Below, piece by piece: positions 8,989 to 20,032 of a DNA stretch of 64,000 bases. The notes under the pieces are model-generated. The model did no database searches and had not been told where the DNA came from. It saw only the letters and a program-made list of their open reading frames with translations. The DNA lies in assembly GCF_022414595.1 (NCBI RefSeq), contig NZ_JADWYO010000006.1, forward strand, positions 1-64,000, read 5' to 3'. Origin of the DNA: Streptomyces sp. MUM 203J (GTDB lineage Bacteria; Actinomycetota; Actinomycetes; Streptomycetales; Streptomycetaceae). The first letter of the stretch is position 1, and each line of letters begins with the position of its first letter. Made by a program: the position numbers and the translations under genes.

Positions 8989-9642
8989 TCACGGCGCCAC
9001 GTGCAGCCGGACCGCGCCGTCCGCCCCCGCCTCCACCCGTACCGCGGTCAGGTCCGCGACATGGACGTCCGGCCCGAACGCCGCCGCCCGCGCCCCGACA
9101 CCCACGACCCGCATCCCCGCGGCCCGCCCGGCCGCGATGCCCGCCTCGGAGTCCTCGAACACGACGCAGGCCTCGGGGGCGAAGCCCAGCTCCGCCGCGC
9201 CCTTCAGGAAGCCCTCCGGGTCCGGTTTGCTGGCGTCCACGCACTCGGCCGTCACGCGCACGTCCGGCAGCGGCAGCCCCGCCGCGCCCATCCGGGCCCG
9301 CGCCAGCGCGGCGTCGGCCGAGGTCACCAGGGCGTGCGGGAGCCGGGCGAGGGCCGTCATGAAGGCGGGCGCGCCGGGAACGGCGACGACGCCGTCGACG
9401 TCGGCGGTCTCCTCGGCCAGCAGCTGACGGTTCTCCGCGAGGTTCTGCTCCATGGGGCGGTCGGGCAGCAGCACGGCCATGGAGGCGTAGCCCTGGCGCC
9501 CGTGGACCACCTTCAGGGCCTCGGCCGGGTCCAGTCCGTGCCCCAGCGCCCAGCGGCGCCAGACGCGCTCGACCACGGCGTCCGAGTTGACGAGTGTGCC
9601 GTCCATGTCGAGCAGGAGGGCGCCGGCGGTCAGGGTCGTCAA
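8989..9642 (-). CDS. HAD-superfamily phosphatase (sugar-phosphate type)
   Basis: A 217-residue HAD subfamily IA hydrolase. Motif I is [13 protein letters not shown] (residues about 9-21, nucleophile and general acid Asp). Motif II is LVTSAD, motif III is the Lys in [10 protein letters not shown], and motif IV is [13 protein letters not shown]. The helical cap between residues 22 and 90 resembles YfbT/beta-phosphoglucomutase-like sugar-phosphatases. The TTG start is accepted because GGAGA precedes it by about 8 nt and the DxD motif then sits at the usual distance from the N-terminus. The substrate is not predictable. The gene is transcribed alone, convergent with the GDT1 gene. Confidence 0.85.
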   Translation of the reverse strand: MTTLTAGALLLDMDGTLVNSDAVVERVWRRWALGHGLDPAEALKVVHGRQGYASMAVLLPDRPMEQNLAENRQLLAEETADVDGVVAVPGAPAFMTALARLPHALVTSADAALARARMGAAGLPLPDVRVTAECVDASKPDPEGFLKGAAELGFAPEACVVFEDSEAGIAAGRAAGMRVVGVGARAAAFGPDVHVADLTAVRVEAGADGAVRLHVAP

Positions 9643-9815
9643 GGCAGGTCTCCAGCCGTCTCCGGAAGAACGAAGCGGCCCGCCCGCCGGTCAGGGAGTA
9701 CGGGCGGGACCACTTTGTTCCTGCACCATACAAAACGTGGGGCGTGCAACGCCAACCGGGTGGCGAGGGAGCGTTCGGGACCCCTCGCCACCCGGTCGGC
9801 GCAGTGCCGTGCGGT

Positions 9816-11117
9816 CTACTGGCGGCCCGCCGTCTCCGCCTCCAGCGCCGCCCGTGTGGTGGGCCCGTACACCCCGCGCGGGTCTCCGGTGATGGCCCTG
9901 GCCGTCTGGTACCGCGCGACCGCGGCCTCTACGGAGGCGTCGTACCGGTCGTGCATGGGGCCGTCGTACACCCCGGCCTCCCGCAGCCGGTGCTTGAGCT
10001 CCGAGACGGCCTGGCCCCGGTCGCCCCGGCTCAGGCTGGGGCCGTCGGCCGTGGGCGGCGCTTCGGTGCGGGGCGTGGCGGAGGTCTCCTGCACGGGATC
10101 GGGGCGCGCGGGCGCGGGAGCCTCCGGCGCGGCCGAGGGCTCGGCGGACGCGGACTCCCCGGCCGCGCCGGAGGCGGAGGCCGAGGCGGACGGGGAGGTG
10201 TCGGCGTCCTCCCGGGCCGACGCGGAGGGCGAGGGTGTCGCGGAGCCGTCCTCCGGGGACGGGCTCCCGGACCCGTCGACCGGCCACTGGTCCGCGCTCA
10301 GGCTCGGTACCGGAGCCACCCGGTCCGCCGAGTCGTCGCCGTCCGCGTCGAACAGGCCGCCCGCGAACGCCACCGTGCCGATCACCGCGACGACCGCCGC
10401 CGCCACGCCCGCGACGGCGACCGGCCGACGACGTCCGTCCGGCGGGCGCCGTACGTCGTCGCGCCGCCGCGACCGCCGGGGTCCCGGAGTGACGTCCGGC
10501 GCCCCGCCGCCGAGATGCTCGGCCCCGTCCGGGACGTACAGCTGCATGGTGGCGCCGTCCTCGTCGTACGAGGAGGCGGAGTACGCCGGAGCCCCCGGCC
10601 CCGTGGCCGGGGCGGACCCGGCCGGTCCGGCCGGGTCGGGCGGTACGGGCGGCTCCGGCGGTGCGGGCAGGGCCGGTACGGGCGGCAGAGGCGCCGTCAC
10701 CTCGCCGTCCCCCTCGGCCGCCGGTGCCGTGCCCCGGGGTACGGCACCGGCATACCCCGCGCCGGGCGGCCCCGGGGCGCCTGCCTCAGGTGCGGTGCCC
10801 GGGTGGGCCGCACCGGACACGTCCGCCGCTCCGGAAGCCGACGCCTCGGGTGCCCCGTCCGGACGGGCGGCGCCGCCGGCGGGGTGTCCCGGGGCGTTCG
10901 TCCACGTCGCCGCCCCGGCACCGGGGCCCGGGTGGGCCGAGGTCCCGGCCTCGGCCCCGGGTGCCGTCCCCGGCGCCCCGCCCGTGTCCGGCAGGTTCAC
11001 GTAAGGCCGGATCCGCAGGGGCTCGAACCTGCCCTGGGCAGGCCCCGCCGCGCACGCGCACCCCGGCCCTCGCGGTGGCGCGGGCGTGCCGCACTCAGGA
11101 CAGACCTTTCCGGCCAC
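9816..11117 (-). CDS. zinc-ribbon, single-pass membrane protein with peptidoglycan-binding domain
   Basis: From the GTG (GGGGAGG about 8 nt upstream) this 433-residue protein begins with a zinc ribbon, CPECGTPAPPRGPGCAC. A long Ala/Pro/Gly-rich cytoplasmic region follows, then a basic stop-transfer segment (RRSRRRDDVRR). Next are one membrane helix (VAVAGVAAAVVAVIGTVAF), an acidic Ser/Glu/Pro-rich outer region, and a C-terminal PG_binding_1 domain (RGDRGQAVSELKHRLREAG to YGPTTRAALEAE). The layout, inside zinc ribbon to outside wall-binding module, is known in several streptomycete proteins without assigned function. It is divergent from the DHA2 transporter gene. Confidence 0.8.
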   Translation of the reverse strand: MAGKVCPECGTPAPPRGPGCACAAGPAQGRFEPLRIRPYVNLPDTGGAPGTAPGAEAGTSAHPGPGAGAATWTNAPGHPAGGAARPDGAPEASASGAADVSGAAHPGTAPEAGAPGPPGAGYAGAVPRGTAPAAEGDGEVTAPLPPVPALPAPPEPPVPPDPAGPAGSAPATGPGAPAYSASSYDEDGATMQLYVPDGAEHLGGGAPDVTPGPRRSRRRDDVRRPPDGRRRPVAVAGVAAAVVAVIGTVAFAGGLFDADGDDSADRVAPVPSLSADQWPVDGSGSPSPEDGSATPSPSASAREDADTSPSASASASGAAGESASAEPSAAPEAPAPARPDPVQETSATPRTEAPPTADGPSLSRGDRGQAVSELKHRLREAGVYDGPMHDRYDASVEAAVARYQTARAITGDPRGVYGPTTRAALEAETAGRQ

Positions 11118-11242
11118 GTGTGGGTCCTCCCCTTGAGGTCCTGCTGATGTTCCGCCGATGTCCCGCCCCCGGAGACTGGCAGCGATTATGCAGCCCCGAC
11201 GTGACCTGCCCAACACCTACCGCCCTGCTCGACAGGCCATAA

Positions 11243-13336
<2,094 letters not shown>

Positions 13337-13342
13337 GGCGAC

Positions 13343-13843
13343 CTACCGGCCCGCCGGCTCCTTGCCGTACCAGACCTCCGCGTACGGGTCCTCGTCCGTG
13401 TACCGCGGGATCTCCCGGTAACCGTGCCGTGCGTACAGCGCCCGCGCCTCCACCAGGTCCAGCCGGGTGTTGAGGACCAGCCGCCGGGCCCCCAGCTCCG
13501 CGGCGGCCGCCTCCAGGGCGTCCAGCAGCCGCCCCGCGCCGCCGGTGCCGCGGAGCGCCGGCCGGACGAACACCCGGGTCAGCTCGGCCCGTTCGGAGTC
13601 CAGCAGCCGGACACCCCCGCACGCGGCCGGAGATCCGTCGCACCGGCCCACCAGGAACCGCCCGGTCGGCGGGGCCAGTTCCTCGACACCGTCGTCCGTG
13701 AGCCCCTCGTCGATCTCCGTCTCGGTCGCGGCACGCCCCCAGTACCGTCCGGCCACCTCGCCGTAGTAGTCGCGGCGCAGGGCAGTGGCGTCACGGCTGT
13801 CGTACGGCTCGGCGCGGATGTCCAAGACAGCCTTCGGCGGCAT
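13343..13843 (-). CDS. GNAT-family N-acetyltransferase
   Basis: A 166-residue single-domain GNAT enzyme using acetyl-CoA. The acetyl-CoA-binding motif A is visible as VFVRPALRGTGGAGRLLDALE, here RGTGGAG rather than the consensus R/Q-x-x-G-x-G/A. The C-terminal motif B is ARALYARHGYREIPRY. Only 4 bases separate it from the stop of the upstream methyltransferase gene, and GAGG lies within that gene's end, so the two are co-transcribed and probably translationally coupled. The acceptor is unknown; small-molecule amines or protein N-termini are typical. Confidence 0.8.
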   Translation of the reverse strand: MPPKAVLDIRAEPYDSRDATALRRDYYGEVAGRYWGRAATETEIDEGLTDDGVEELAPPTGRFLVGRCDGSPAACGGVRLLDSERAELTRVFVRPALRGTGGAGRLLDALEAAAAELGARRLVLNTRLDLVEARALYARHGYREIPRYTDEDPYAEVWYGKEPAGR

Positions 13844-13847
13844 GGCC

Positions 13848-14537
13848 TCAGGACACCACCCGGGCCACCAGCAGCCCGTCGTAGCCCTTCACCCCGACGG
13901 TTTGGAGCACGGTCGCGTCCAGCCGGGGCTCCCGCGCCACCAGCTCGAACAGCTCACGTGTGCCACGCACCGCCGGGTCGTCGCTGTCCGCGTCCAGCAC
14001 GGCTCCGCCCCGCACGACGTTGTCCACGACGACGACGCTGCCCGGACGGCCCAGCTTCAGCGCCCACTCCACATAGCGGGGGTTGTTGACCTTGTCCGCG
14101 TCGAAGAAGAACAGGTCGAACGGGCCGGCGCCCTCCGCCTCCAGGACGGGCAGCGTGTCGAGCGCGGCGCCGGTCCGCACCTCCGCGACCTTGTCGAGCC
14201 CGGCCCGGGCCAGGCTGCCCCGGGCCACGTCCGCGTTCTCCGGGTTGTACTCCAGGGAGATCAGCCTGCCGCCCTCGGGCAGCGCCCGGGCCAGCCAGAT
14301 CGTGCTGTAACCGCCGAGGGTGCCGATCTCCAGGATCGAGCGCGCCCCGTGGATCCGCGCCAGCAGCTGCAGCAGCTTCCCCTGACTGGCCGCGACAGCG
14401 ATCTGCGGCAGCCCGGCCTCGTCGCTGGCGGCCAGCGCCCCGGCCAGCGCCTCGTCCTCGGGCGCCAGCATCCCGGAGACATACGTGTCGACGGAGGCCC
14501 ACAGGTCCTGGGCGTTCTTCTGCGCGTTCTGAGTCAT
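13848..14537 (-). CDS. class I SAM O-methyltransferase (family 3, caffeoyl-CoA/COMT-like)
   Basis: A 229-residue O-methyltransferase. Motif I is SILEIGTLGGYSTIWLA. The divalent-metal site is suggested by FDLFFFDADKVNNPRY and VVVVDNVVRGGAV, which in the family carry the Asp and Asn ligands. N-terminal helices (DTYVSGMLAPEDEAL) form the usual substrate and dimer lid. Typical substrates are catechols and other vicinal diols. The ATG at 14537 is preferred over the TTG three codons upstream because family members begin near MTQ. It is first in a two-gene unit with the GNAT gene. Confidence 0.85.
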   Translation of the reverse strand: MTQNAQKNAQDLWASVDTYVSGMLAPEDEALAGALAASDEAGLPQIAVAASQGKLLQLLARIHGARSILEIGTLGGYSTIWLARALPEGGRLISLEYNPENADVARGSLARAGLDKVAEVRTGAALDTLPVLEAEGAGPFDLFFFDADKVNNPRYVEWALKLGRPGSVVVVDNVVRGGAVLDADSDDPAVRGTRELFELVAREPRLDATVLQTVGVKGYDGLLVARVVS

Positions 14538-14913
14538 GCTCAGCAACCTATGACCCGGCCTTGCGAATCACCAAGGGAGTTCCGGCCGGAGGGGCAGACC
14601 GCCACACGCACGGGGGCTGGTCGGCGCGGGGTGCCGCGGCACACGTCCGCGGGCCGGTCCGCACGCGTCCACGGCGACGGGGAGGTGGTCCGAGCCGCAC
14701 GTCGGCCGGCGACACGCTGCCGATGGCGCAATGGCGGGGTGCGGTCCGTGCGGCCGGGCCAGGCTGTGCGGGTCGGCGCGGTCGCGCCGGGGGCCGGGCA
14801 GGGCGGATGCTCGCCGAGGATCGCGCATGTCTTCGGCAGGCCCCCGGGCAGGCCGCCAGAAGAGGTCCGCCGTCACCCGGCCGGGGGCGGCGGCCACCGC
14901 GGAGGAGGAGTGA
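14538..14913. other. 376-base divergent intergenic region
   Basis: It separates the O-methyltransferase from the VOC gene. Several frames are open because of high GC, but none has recognisable protein character. I see no RNA gene; promoters for both flanking genes should lie here. Confidence 0.5.
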
Positions 14914-15405
14914 ATGGGAGTCGGCGTCTCCGGCGTGGCCGCGGTGACCGTCCTGGTCAGCGATCTCGCCCGCAGCACCCGCTGGTACTGCGACGTGCTC
15001 GACCTCACCTTCATCAGGGAGTTCACCGTGGACGGGTCTCTCTGGGGCGTGGTGCTGCTCGACACCGATGCCAGGTTCGTGTTCGTCCTGCAGGACAGGG
15101 CGACCGTCCCCGGGGTGGAAGATCTGCACGGCACCTTTCCGGTGGTCCTGGCCGCGCCCTCGCGAGCGTTCGTCGACGGCATGGCCGACCGGCTGCGCCG
15201 CATGGGGCTGAGCCCGCGCGGACCGGTCAGCGACCCGGACGGGACCATCGTGGAGGTGGCGGACCCGGACGGGATCTTCGTACGGTTCCGGCACGTGGCG
15301 GCCGACGCGGCGGAGACGTTCCAGGGGGTGTCCTACGGAGCGGAGGGAATCACCGGCACCTACGACCGCCCACGCCTGCGGCTGCCGCCACGCGCCGCTC
15401 CGTGA
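14914..15405 (+). CDS. VOC-family (glyoxalase/bleomycin-resistance) protein
   Basis: A 163-residue protein with one vicinal-oxygen-chelate module: AAVTVLVSDLARSTRWYCDVL opens the first beta-alpha-beta-beta-beta unit and GTIVEVADPDGIFVRFRH closes the second. The metal positions (His, Glu) of glyoxalase I are not all present: the first motif lacks the usual H in the opening strand. It may therefore be a binding or sequestering protein rather than an enzyme. GGAGGAG precedes the ATG. There is no operon partner. Confidence 0.75.
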   Translation: MGVGVSGVAAVTVLVSDLARSTRWYCDVLDLTFIREFTVDGSLWGVVLLDTDARFVFVLQDRATVPGVEDLHGTFPVVLAAPSRAFVDGMADRLRRMGLSPRGPVSDPDGTIVEVADPDGIFVRFRHVAADAAETFQGVSYGAEGITGTYDRPRLRLPPRAAP

Positions 15406-16044
15406 GGGGGCGGTGCCGTCTCACGGAGCGCCGCGCCACGGGCCGGACACCGACGGGTCCACCGGCACCGGCCGCCGCACCGGACCGGCCTGCAGGACCT
15501 CCGCCCGGATCCCGGCGAGGACCTTCTCCGTGCGCGTGCGGGGCGCCGTGCCGTTCCCCGGCTGCCGGACTCCCGGGGGCTCACACCGCCGGCTCGGACC
15601 GGCCCGCCGGTCCGCCCTGCCGTGCGGGGCGGGCGGCACCCGGCCGGTCCGTACGAACGCGCCGGGTTCATGAACTCGGGCAGCAGGGCCGCCGGTTCGC
15701 GGCGCAGTCTGCCCGCGTCCCCCGGCACCTGCGCCGGCTCGCATCGAGCCCGTCGACGTGACCGCCGACCCGGCCGGACCGAGGTGCCCGTCCCGGCCAC
15801 CGGAGACCTCCTCGATACGCCTCTTCGCTCGCGCCGACCGGCCGGCGGCCTGCCGCACACGAAGCGCACGGCCCCGGACCGCGGCCACGCCATCGTGAGG
15901 GAGCGCCCACGGAAGGAGCGCGGTTGATCACCGAGTTCCCGGGCGGCCCGGTGCGGTGACGGAACCGGCCCGGGGCGGGGTACGGGAGGCCGGTCCAGGC
16001 CCCGGGCCGCGAGTTCCGCAGGACGGGTGGGAGAGGGCGGCGGT
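15406..16044. other. 639-base region without a convincing gene
   Basis: Both strands hold GC-driven open frames but no family pattern. On the minus strand, two different frames show short plausible protein pieces (RREPAALLPEFMNP near 15680 and EKVLAGIRAEVLQAG near 15510). This could be the residue of a decayed gene, but I cannot identify it. An AAGGAG followed by a TTG at 15925 opens only 11 codons. Confidence 0.45.
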
Positions 16045-17256
16045 TCAGAGCCGCCCCGTCGCCGGAGCCCGGCCGAGACCGGCCGCCAGCAGCGCACCGA
16101 AGGCAAGGGCGCCGCCCAGCCACATCACGGCCGTCACCCCGCCGCCGTCCGCCGCGAGTCCGCCGGCCAGGGCGCCCAGGGCGATCGCGCTGTTGAAGAC
16201 GCCGACGAACAGGGCGGCCGCCCCCTCGCGCGACTGCGGCGCCGAGGCCAGCAGCCAGGTCTGCGTGGCCACCGACACCCCGCCGTACGACAGACCCCAC
16301 ACCACGAGCAGCACCGCGGCGGCCCGCACCGAACCTCCCAGCGCGGGCGTCAGCGCCACCGTCGCCGCCAGCACCGCGCAGATCACCAGCAGCGTCGCCC
16401 GCGGCGAGCGGCTCGCCCCGGAGCCCGACACGAAGGTGCCGACGACCCCGGCCACCCCGTACACCAGCAGCAGCGTGCCGATCTGCGGGGCGCTCGCGCC
16501 CGACACCTCCTCCAGCACCGGCCGGATGTACGTGTACGCCGCGAAGTGCCCGGTCACCAGCAGCGCCACCACCGCGAGCCCGGTCGCCACCCGCGGCTCC
16601 CGCAGCAGTCCCAGCACGCCACCCAGCCGTACCTCCTGCTCGGCGGGGAGCCGGGGCAGCAGCACGGCCAGCGCCAGCAGGACCAGCAGGGCCAGGCCGC
16701 CCGCGGCGGCGAAGGCCGTACGCCAGTCGGTCAGTTCACCGATGTACGTACCGGCCGGAACGCCCAGCACCGAGGCCACCGCGATCCCGCTGAAGATCAA
16801 CGACGTGGCCCGAGCCACCGACCCGGGCGGCACCAGCCGGACCGCGAGGCCCGCCGCGATCGCCCACACGCCGCCCATGCCGACACCGACCAGCACCCGC
16901 GCCGCCACCATCACGCCGAACCCGGGCGACCACGCGGCGAGCAGGTTCCCGAACGCCAGCAGCGCCATCAGCGCGCACAGCACCGTCCGCCGGTCGAACC
17001 TGCCCAGCGCGGACGTCAGCAGCGGCGCCGACACCGCGGCGACCAGACCGGTGACGGTCAGGGTCAGCCCCGCCGTCCCCTCCGTCACCCGCAGCGCGCC
17101 GCCCATCGGGGTCAGCAGCCCCACCGGCAGCATCTCGGACGTGACCACGGTGAAGGTCGCCCCCGCGACCGCGGCCACCCCCAGCCGGCCCTTCACGGGC
17201 GGGCGTCCCGGCTGCCGCACGGCCCCCGCCCCCGCGATTTCCTCAGTCTGTGCCAT
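16045..17256 (-). CDS. MFS transporter (DHA1/AraJ-type), LysR-linked
   Basis: A 403-residue, 12-helix major facilitator. The N-terminal half shows TSEMLPVGLLTPMGGALRV and ALGRFDRRTVL (motif A position); MVAARVLVGVGMGGVWAIA contains the motif B Arg. This is the sugar-efflux/chloramphenicol-like DHA1 group. The ATG at 17256 is preferred over one at 17307. The latter lies inside an inverted repeat that looks like the operator of the divergent LysR gene, although 17256 has only a weak AAAGG site. Divergent LysR/exporter pairs usually mean inducible efflux of a small molecule or autoregulated export. Substrate unknown. Confidence 0.8.
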   Translation of the reverse strand: MAQTEEIAGAGAVRQPGRPPVKGRLGVAAVAGATFTVVTSEMLPVGLLTPMGGALRVTEGTAGLTLTVTGLVAAVSAPLLTSALGRFDRRTVLCALMALLAFGNLLAAWSPGFGVMVAARVLVGVGMGGVWAIAAGLAVRLVPPGSVARATSLIFSGIAVASVLGVPAGTYIGELTDWRTAFAAAGGLALLVLLALAVLLPRLPAEQEVRLGGVLGLLREPRVATGLAVVALLVTGHFAAYTYIRPVLEEVSGASAPQIGTLLLVYGVAGVVGTFVSGSGASRSPRATLLVICAVLAATVALTPALGGSVRAAAVLLVVWGLSYGGVSVATQTWLLASAPQSREGAAALFVGVFNSAIALGALAGGLAADGGGVTAVMWLGGALAFGALLAAGLGRAPATGRL

Positions 17257-17301
17257 GCCTTTCAGCCAACCCGCCCTGACCTGGGGGAACAACGGCGAAT
17301 C

Positions 17302-17319
17302 GCTCATCCTTCCATGAGC
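17302..17319. promoter_or_regulatory. candidate LysR operator in the divergent promoter
   Basis: GCTCAT and ATGAGC flank a 6-base spacer. The dyad lies midway between the exporter start (17256) and the LysR start (17366), where LysR regulators normally bind. Confidence 0.45.
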
Positions 17320-17365
17320 TGGGCTACTTGATCCCGATGCGATCCCGGGACCGGAGGGGAGAGGT

Positions 17366-18322
17366 GTGCGCGGCTTGGAGATACGGGAACTGGAGGCCTT
17401 CCTCGTGCTCGCGGAGGAGCTGCACTTCGGCCGTGCGGGCCGGCGGCTGTACGTGTCCCAGAGCAGGGTCAGCCAGCTGCTGCGTTCCCTGGAGCACCGG
17501 ATCGGCGCGCCCCTCGTCGCCCGCACCAGCCGCCGGGTGGCGCTCACCCCCCTGGGGGAGCGGTTCCTGGCCGAACTCCGGCCCGCTTACGGCCGGCTGA
17601 GCACCGCGGTCGAGGCCGCCCGGGAAGCGGCGCGCGGCATCGGCGGCGTCCTGCGGGTCGGCTTCCAGGGCACCGCCGACGACTGTCTCACCGGCGCCAT
17701 CACGCTGTTCGAGAAGCGGCACCCGGGCTGCTCCGTCGAGATCGTCGAGATCCCGCTGGCGGACCCCTTCGGTCCGGTCCGCCGTCAGGAGGTCGACGCG
17801 GCCGTGGTGCTGCTGCCGGTGGAGGAACCGGACCTGGTGCTCGGCCCGGTGTTCTCGCGGCAGCCGCAGACCCTGGCGGTACCGGCCCGCCATCCGCTCG
17901 CGTCCCGCGCGTCCGTGTCGGCGGAGGAACTGGCCGGCACTCCCCTGATCGGTGTCAGCGACGCGGCCCCCGCCTACTGGCGCCGCGCCCAGGCGCCGAG
18001 CCACACCCCGGGAGGGGTGCCGATCCCGGCGGGCCCGGTCGTCAGGACCCTCCAGGAGGGGCTCAGTCTGACGGCTGCCGACCGGGGAGCGATGCTGCTG
18101 TGCCGCTCGACGGCGGAGTACCACGACCGCCGCCGCTCGATCGCCTTCGTTCCGGTCGAGGGTCTGCCGGACTCGTTCCTGGGCCTGGTGTGGCACCGGG
18201 TCCACGCGTTCGCGCGCGCCCGGGCCTTCGCGGAGACGTTCACCTCCGCCTGCGCGGGAGCCGAGCCACCGGCCTCCCGGCCCTTGCGTACCGGTGGTAG
18301 CACCTCCCAGACTGGGCAGTAA
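17366..18322 (+). CDS. LysR-family transcriptional regulator
   Basis: A 318-residue LysR regulator. Residues 4-62 form the winged helix-turn-helix (IRELEAFLVLAEELHFGRAG, then SQSRVSQLLRSLEHRIGAPL and PLGERFLAELRP). Residues about 95-290 form the two-lobed co-inducer domain (GVLRVGFQGTADD and PVRTLQ-type lobes). The C-terminal 25 residues are Pro/Ser/Thr-rich. GGAGGGGAGAG lies just before the GTG. It is divergent from the MFS exporter, so its likely target is that promoter plus its own. The inducer is unknown. Confidence 0.85.
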   Translation: MRGLEIRELEAFLVLAEELHFGRAGRRLYVSQSRVSQLLRSLEHRIGAPLVARTSRRVALTPLGERFLAELRPAYGRLSTAVEAAREAARGIGGVLRVGFQGTADDCLTGAITLFEKRHPGCSVEIVEIPLADPFGPVRRQEVDAAVVLLPVEEPDLVLGPVFSRQPQTLAVPARHPLASRASVSAEELAGTPLIGVSDAAPAYWRRAQAPSHTPGGVPIPAGPVVRTLQEGLSLTAADRGAMLLCRSTAEYHDRRRSIAFVPVEGLPDSFLGLVWHRVHAFARARAFAETFTSACAGAEPPASRPLRTGGSTSQTGQ

Positions 18323-18359
18323 CTAGAACGCGTACCACTCCGCGAGGAGAGGACCCGGC

Positions 18360-19514
18360 ATGCCCGCGGAACCCGTGATCGTCGAAGCCGTACGCACCCC
18401 CCTCGGCCTGCGCGGCGGCGCGCTCGCCCCCCTGCACCCGGCTCACCTGCTGGGCGAGACCTGCCGGGAACTGCTCGGCCGCGGAGGCATCCCCGCCGAC
18501 TGCGTCGAACAGGTCGTCGGCGGCACGGCAGTCCAGACAGGCGAGCAGGCCGCGAACCCCGCCCGTACCGCCTGGCTCGCCGCCGGACTGCCCTACGAGA
18601 CGGCCGCCACGACCGTCGACTTCCAGGGCGGCTCCTCCCAGCAGGCCGCCCATCTGGTGGCCGGGCTGATCGCCGCCGGGATCATCGACGTCGGGGTGAG
18701 CTGCGGCGCCGAGTCGGCGTCCCGCGTCCCGCCCGGCGGCGACGGCCACGGCCGGGCCCTGCCCGACGACTGGCACATCGACCTCCCCCACCCCGTCCGC
18801 GCCGCGGAGCGCATCGCCCGTCACCGCGGCATCGGCCGCGACCGTGCCGACGCATACGCCCTGCTGTCCCAGCGCCGTGCGGCCGCCGCGTGGGCCGAGG
18901 AACGGTTCAAGCGGGAGACCTTCCCCGTACAGGTCCCCGCCCCCGACGACCTGTGGCGGCTCGTGGACCGGGACGAGGGGCCGCGGGACGGCGACGGGCA
19001 GACACTCGCCGGGCTCACCCCGCTCACCCCGGACGCCGTCCACACCACCGGCACCCGCGCTCCCGCCGCCGACGGTGCCGCCGCGCTCCTCTGGGCGTCC
19101 AAGCGCATGGCCCGCGCCCTGGGACTGCGACCGCGCGCCCGCGTCCTCGCCCAGGCCGCGGTGGGCGCGGACCCGCGCCACCACCTGGACGGGGCCGTGG
19201 ACGCGACCCGCGCCGTCCTCGGCAGGGCGGGGATGTCCGTACGGGACCTCGACCTCTTCGAGGTCGACGAGTGCTTCGCGGGGGTCGTCCTGAGCTGGAC
19301 CGACGTCTTCGGCCGGGACGAGCGGGACGGCCTCCTGGAGCGGGTGAACGTCAACGGCGGCGCTCTCGCCCTCGGCCATCCGGGCGGCGCGGCGGGGGCC
19401 CGGCTGCTCACCACCGTGCTGCACGAGCTGGAGCGCCGCGACGCGGCGACGGCGCTCGTCACCATGAGCGCGGGCGGCGCCCTCGCCACGGCGACGATCC
19501 TCCAGCGGCTCTGA
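18360..19514 (+). CDS. thiolase-fold protein lacking both catalytic cysteines
   Basis: A 384-residue protein aligned over its full length with acetyl-CoA acyltransferases: VEAVRTPLGLRGGALA at the start, GTAVQTGEQAANPARTAWL, CGAESASRVP, and NVNGGALALGHPGGAAGARL (catalytic His kept). The nucleophile motif, normally TVDRQCGSSQQA, reads TVDFQGGSSQQA, so Cys is Gly at residue 90. The C-terminal catalytic Cys motif reads TMSAGGALATA, so Cys is Ser near residue 370. The NEAFA loop is DECFA. Thiolysis or Claisen condensation by the classical mechanism should be impossible. It follows the LysR gene by 37 bases with a good ribosome site and may be co-transcribed. Confidence 0.85.
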   Translation: MPAEPVIVEAVRTPLGLRGGALAPLHPAHLLGETCRELLGRGGIPADCVEQVVGGTAVQTGEQAANPARTAWLAAGLPYETAATTVDFQGGSSQQAAHLVAGLIAAGIIDVGVSCGAESASRVPPGGDGHGRALPDDWHIDLPHPVRAAERIARHRGIGRDRADAYALLSQRRAAAAWAEERFKRETFPVQVPAPDDLWRLVDRDEGPRDGDGQTLAGLTPLTPDAVHTTGTRAPAADGAAALLWASKRMARALGLRPRARVLAQAAVGADPRHHLDGAVDATRAVLGRAGMSVRDLDLFEVDECFAGVVLSWTDVFGRDERDGLLERVNVNGGALALGHPGGAAGARLLTTVLHELERRDAATALVTMSAGGALATATILQRL

Positions 19515-19550
19515 CCGCGGCGCCTCCAGCATCACGGGAGCACGGAAAGA

Positions 19551-19585
19551 GCCCCGGCCGCGTGCGGGTCGCACGCGGCCGGGGC
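19551..19585. terminator. bidirectional terminator hairpin
   Basis: GCCCCGGCCGCGTGCG and CGCACGCGGCCGGGGC are perfect 16-base complements around a GGT loop. It lies between the convergent thiolase-like and transglycosylase-like genes and can serve both. Confidence 0.85.
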
Positions 19586-19621
19586 CCTCGTCATGCCTGG
19601 GCGGCTCGGAGACTCAGTGGC

Positions 19622-20032
19622 TCAGTACCACTTGTTGGCCTGCCAGAAGTCCCAGGCGCCGCACGGGCTGCCGTAGCGGTCGTTCATGTAGTCCAGGCCC
19701 CACTTGATCTGGGTGGCCGGGTTGGTCTTCCAGTCCTTGCCCGCCGAGGCCATCTTCGAGGCCGGCAGGGCCTGGACCAGGCCGTAAGCGCCGGACGAGG
19801 CGTTCCGGGCGGTGTGGTCCCAGCCGGACTCATGCTCGACGATCTTGCTGAAGCACTGGTACTGGTTCGCCGGGACCATCTTCTTGGCGATGGCCTGCGC
19901 CGGGTTCGGCGCGGCCGAAGCCGGGGTCGTCACGGCCATCACCGCACCCGAGGCGCCCAGCAGCACGGCTGCGGCGGCGACGGCGGACTTGTTGCGGCGG
20001 GTGGTCAGACGGCTGGAGATGGAGCGGAACAC
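19622..20032 (-). CDS. secreted lytic-transglycosylase-like protein
   Basis: From the GTG at 20032 (GAGGTC about 9 nt upstream) this 136-residue protein has a signal peptide with SAVAAAAVLLGASGAVMAV and an Ala-Ser-Ala cleavage region near residue 40. The mature domain is a small SLT/goose-lysozyme-like fold: CFSKIVEHESGWDHTARN holds the catalytic Glu of the E-S-G-W motif, SSGAYGLVQALPASKM is the substrate loop, and QIKWGLDYMNDRYGSPCGAW closes with a Cys likely paired to the first. It should cleave peptidoglycan outside the cell. Many Streptomyces encode several such proteins. Longer N-terminal extension is not gene-like. Confidence 0.85.
   Translation of the reverse strand: MFRSISSRLTTRRNKSAVAAAAVLLGASGAVMAVTTPASAAPNPAQAIAKKMVPANQYQCFSKIVEHESGWDHTARNASSGAYGLVQALPASKMASAGKDWKTNPATQIKWGLDYMNDRYGSPCGAWDFWQANKWY

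Noticed and set aside
8977..11004. 675-residue plus-strand ORF across the HAD and zinc-ribbon genes
   Set aside because: It is antisense to two genes with recognised domains and lacks protein-like composition.
15622..15927. Plus-strand ORF in the 640-base gap after the VOC gene
   Set aside because: No ribosome site, Arg/Pro-rich composition, and no stable domain; the gap may instead hold a decayed gene on the other strand.
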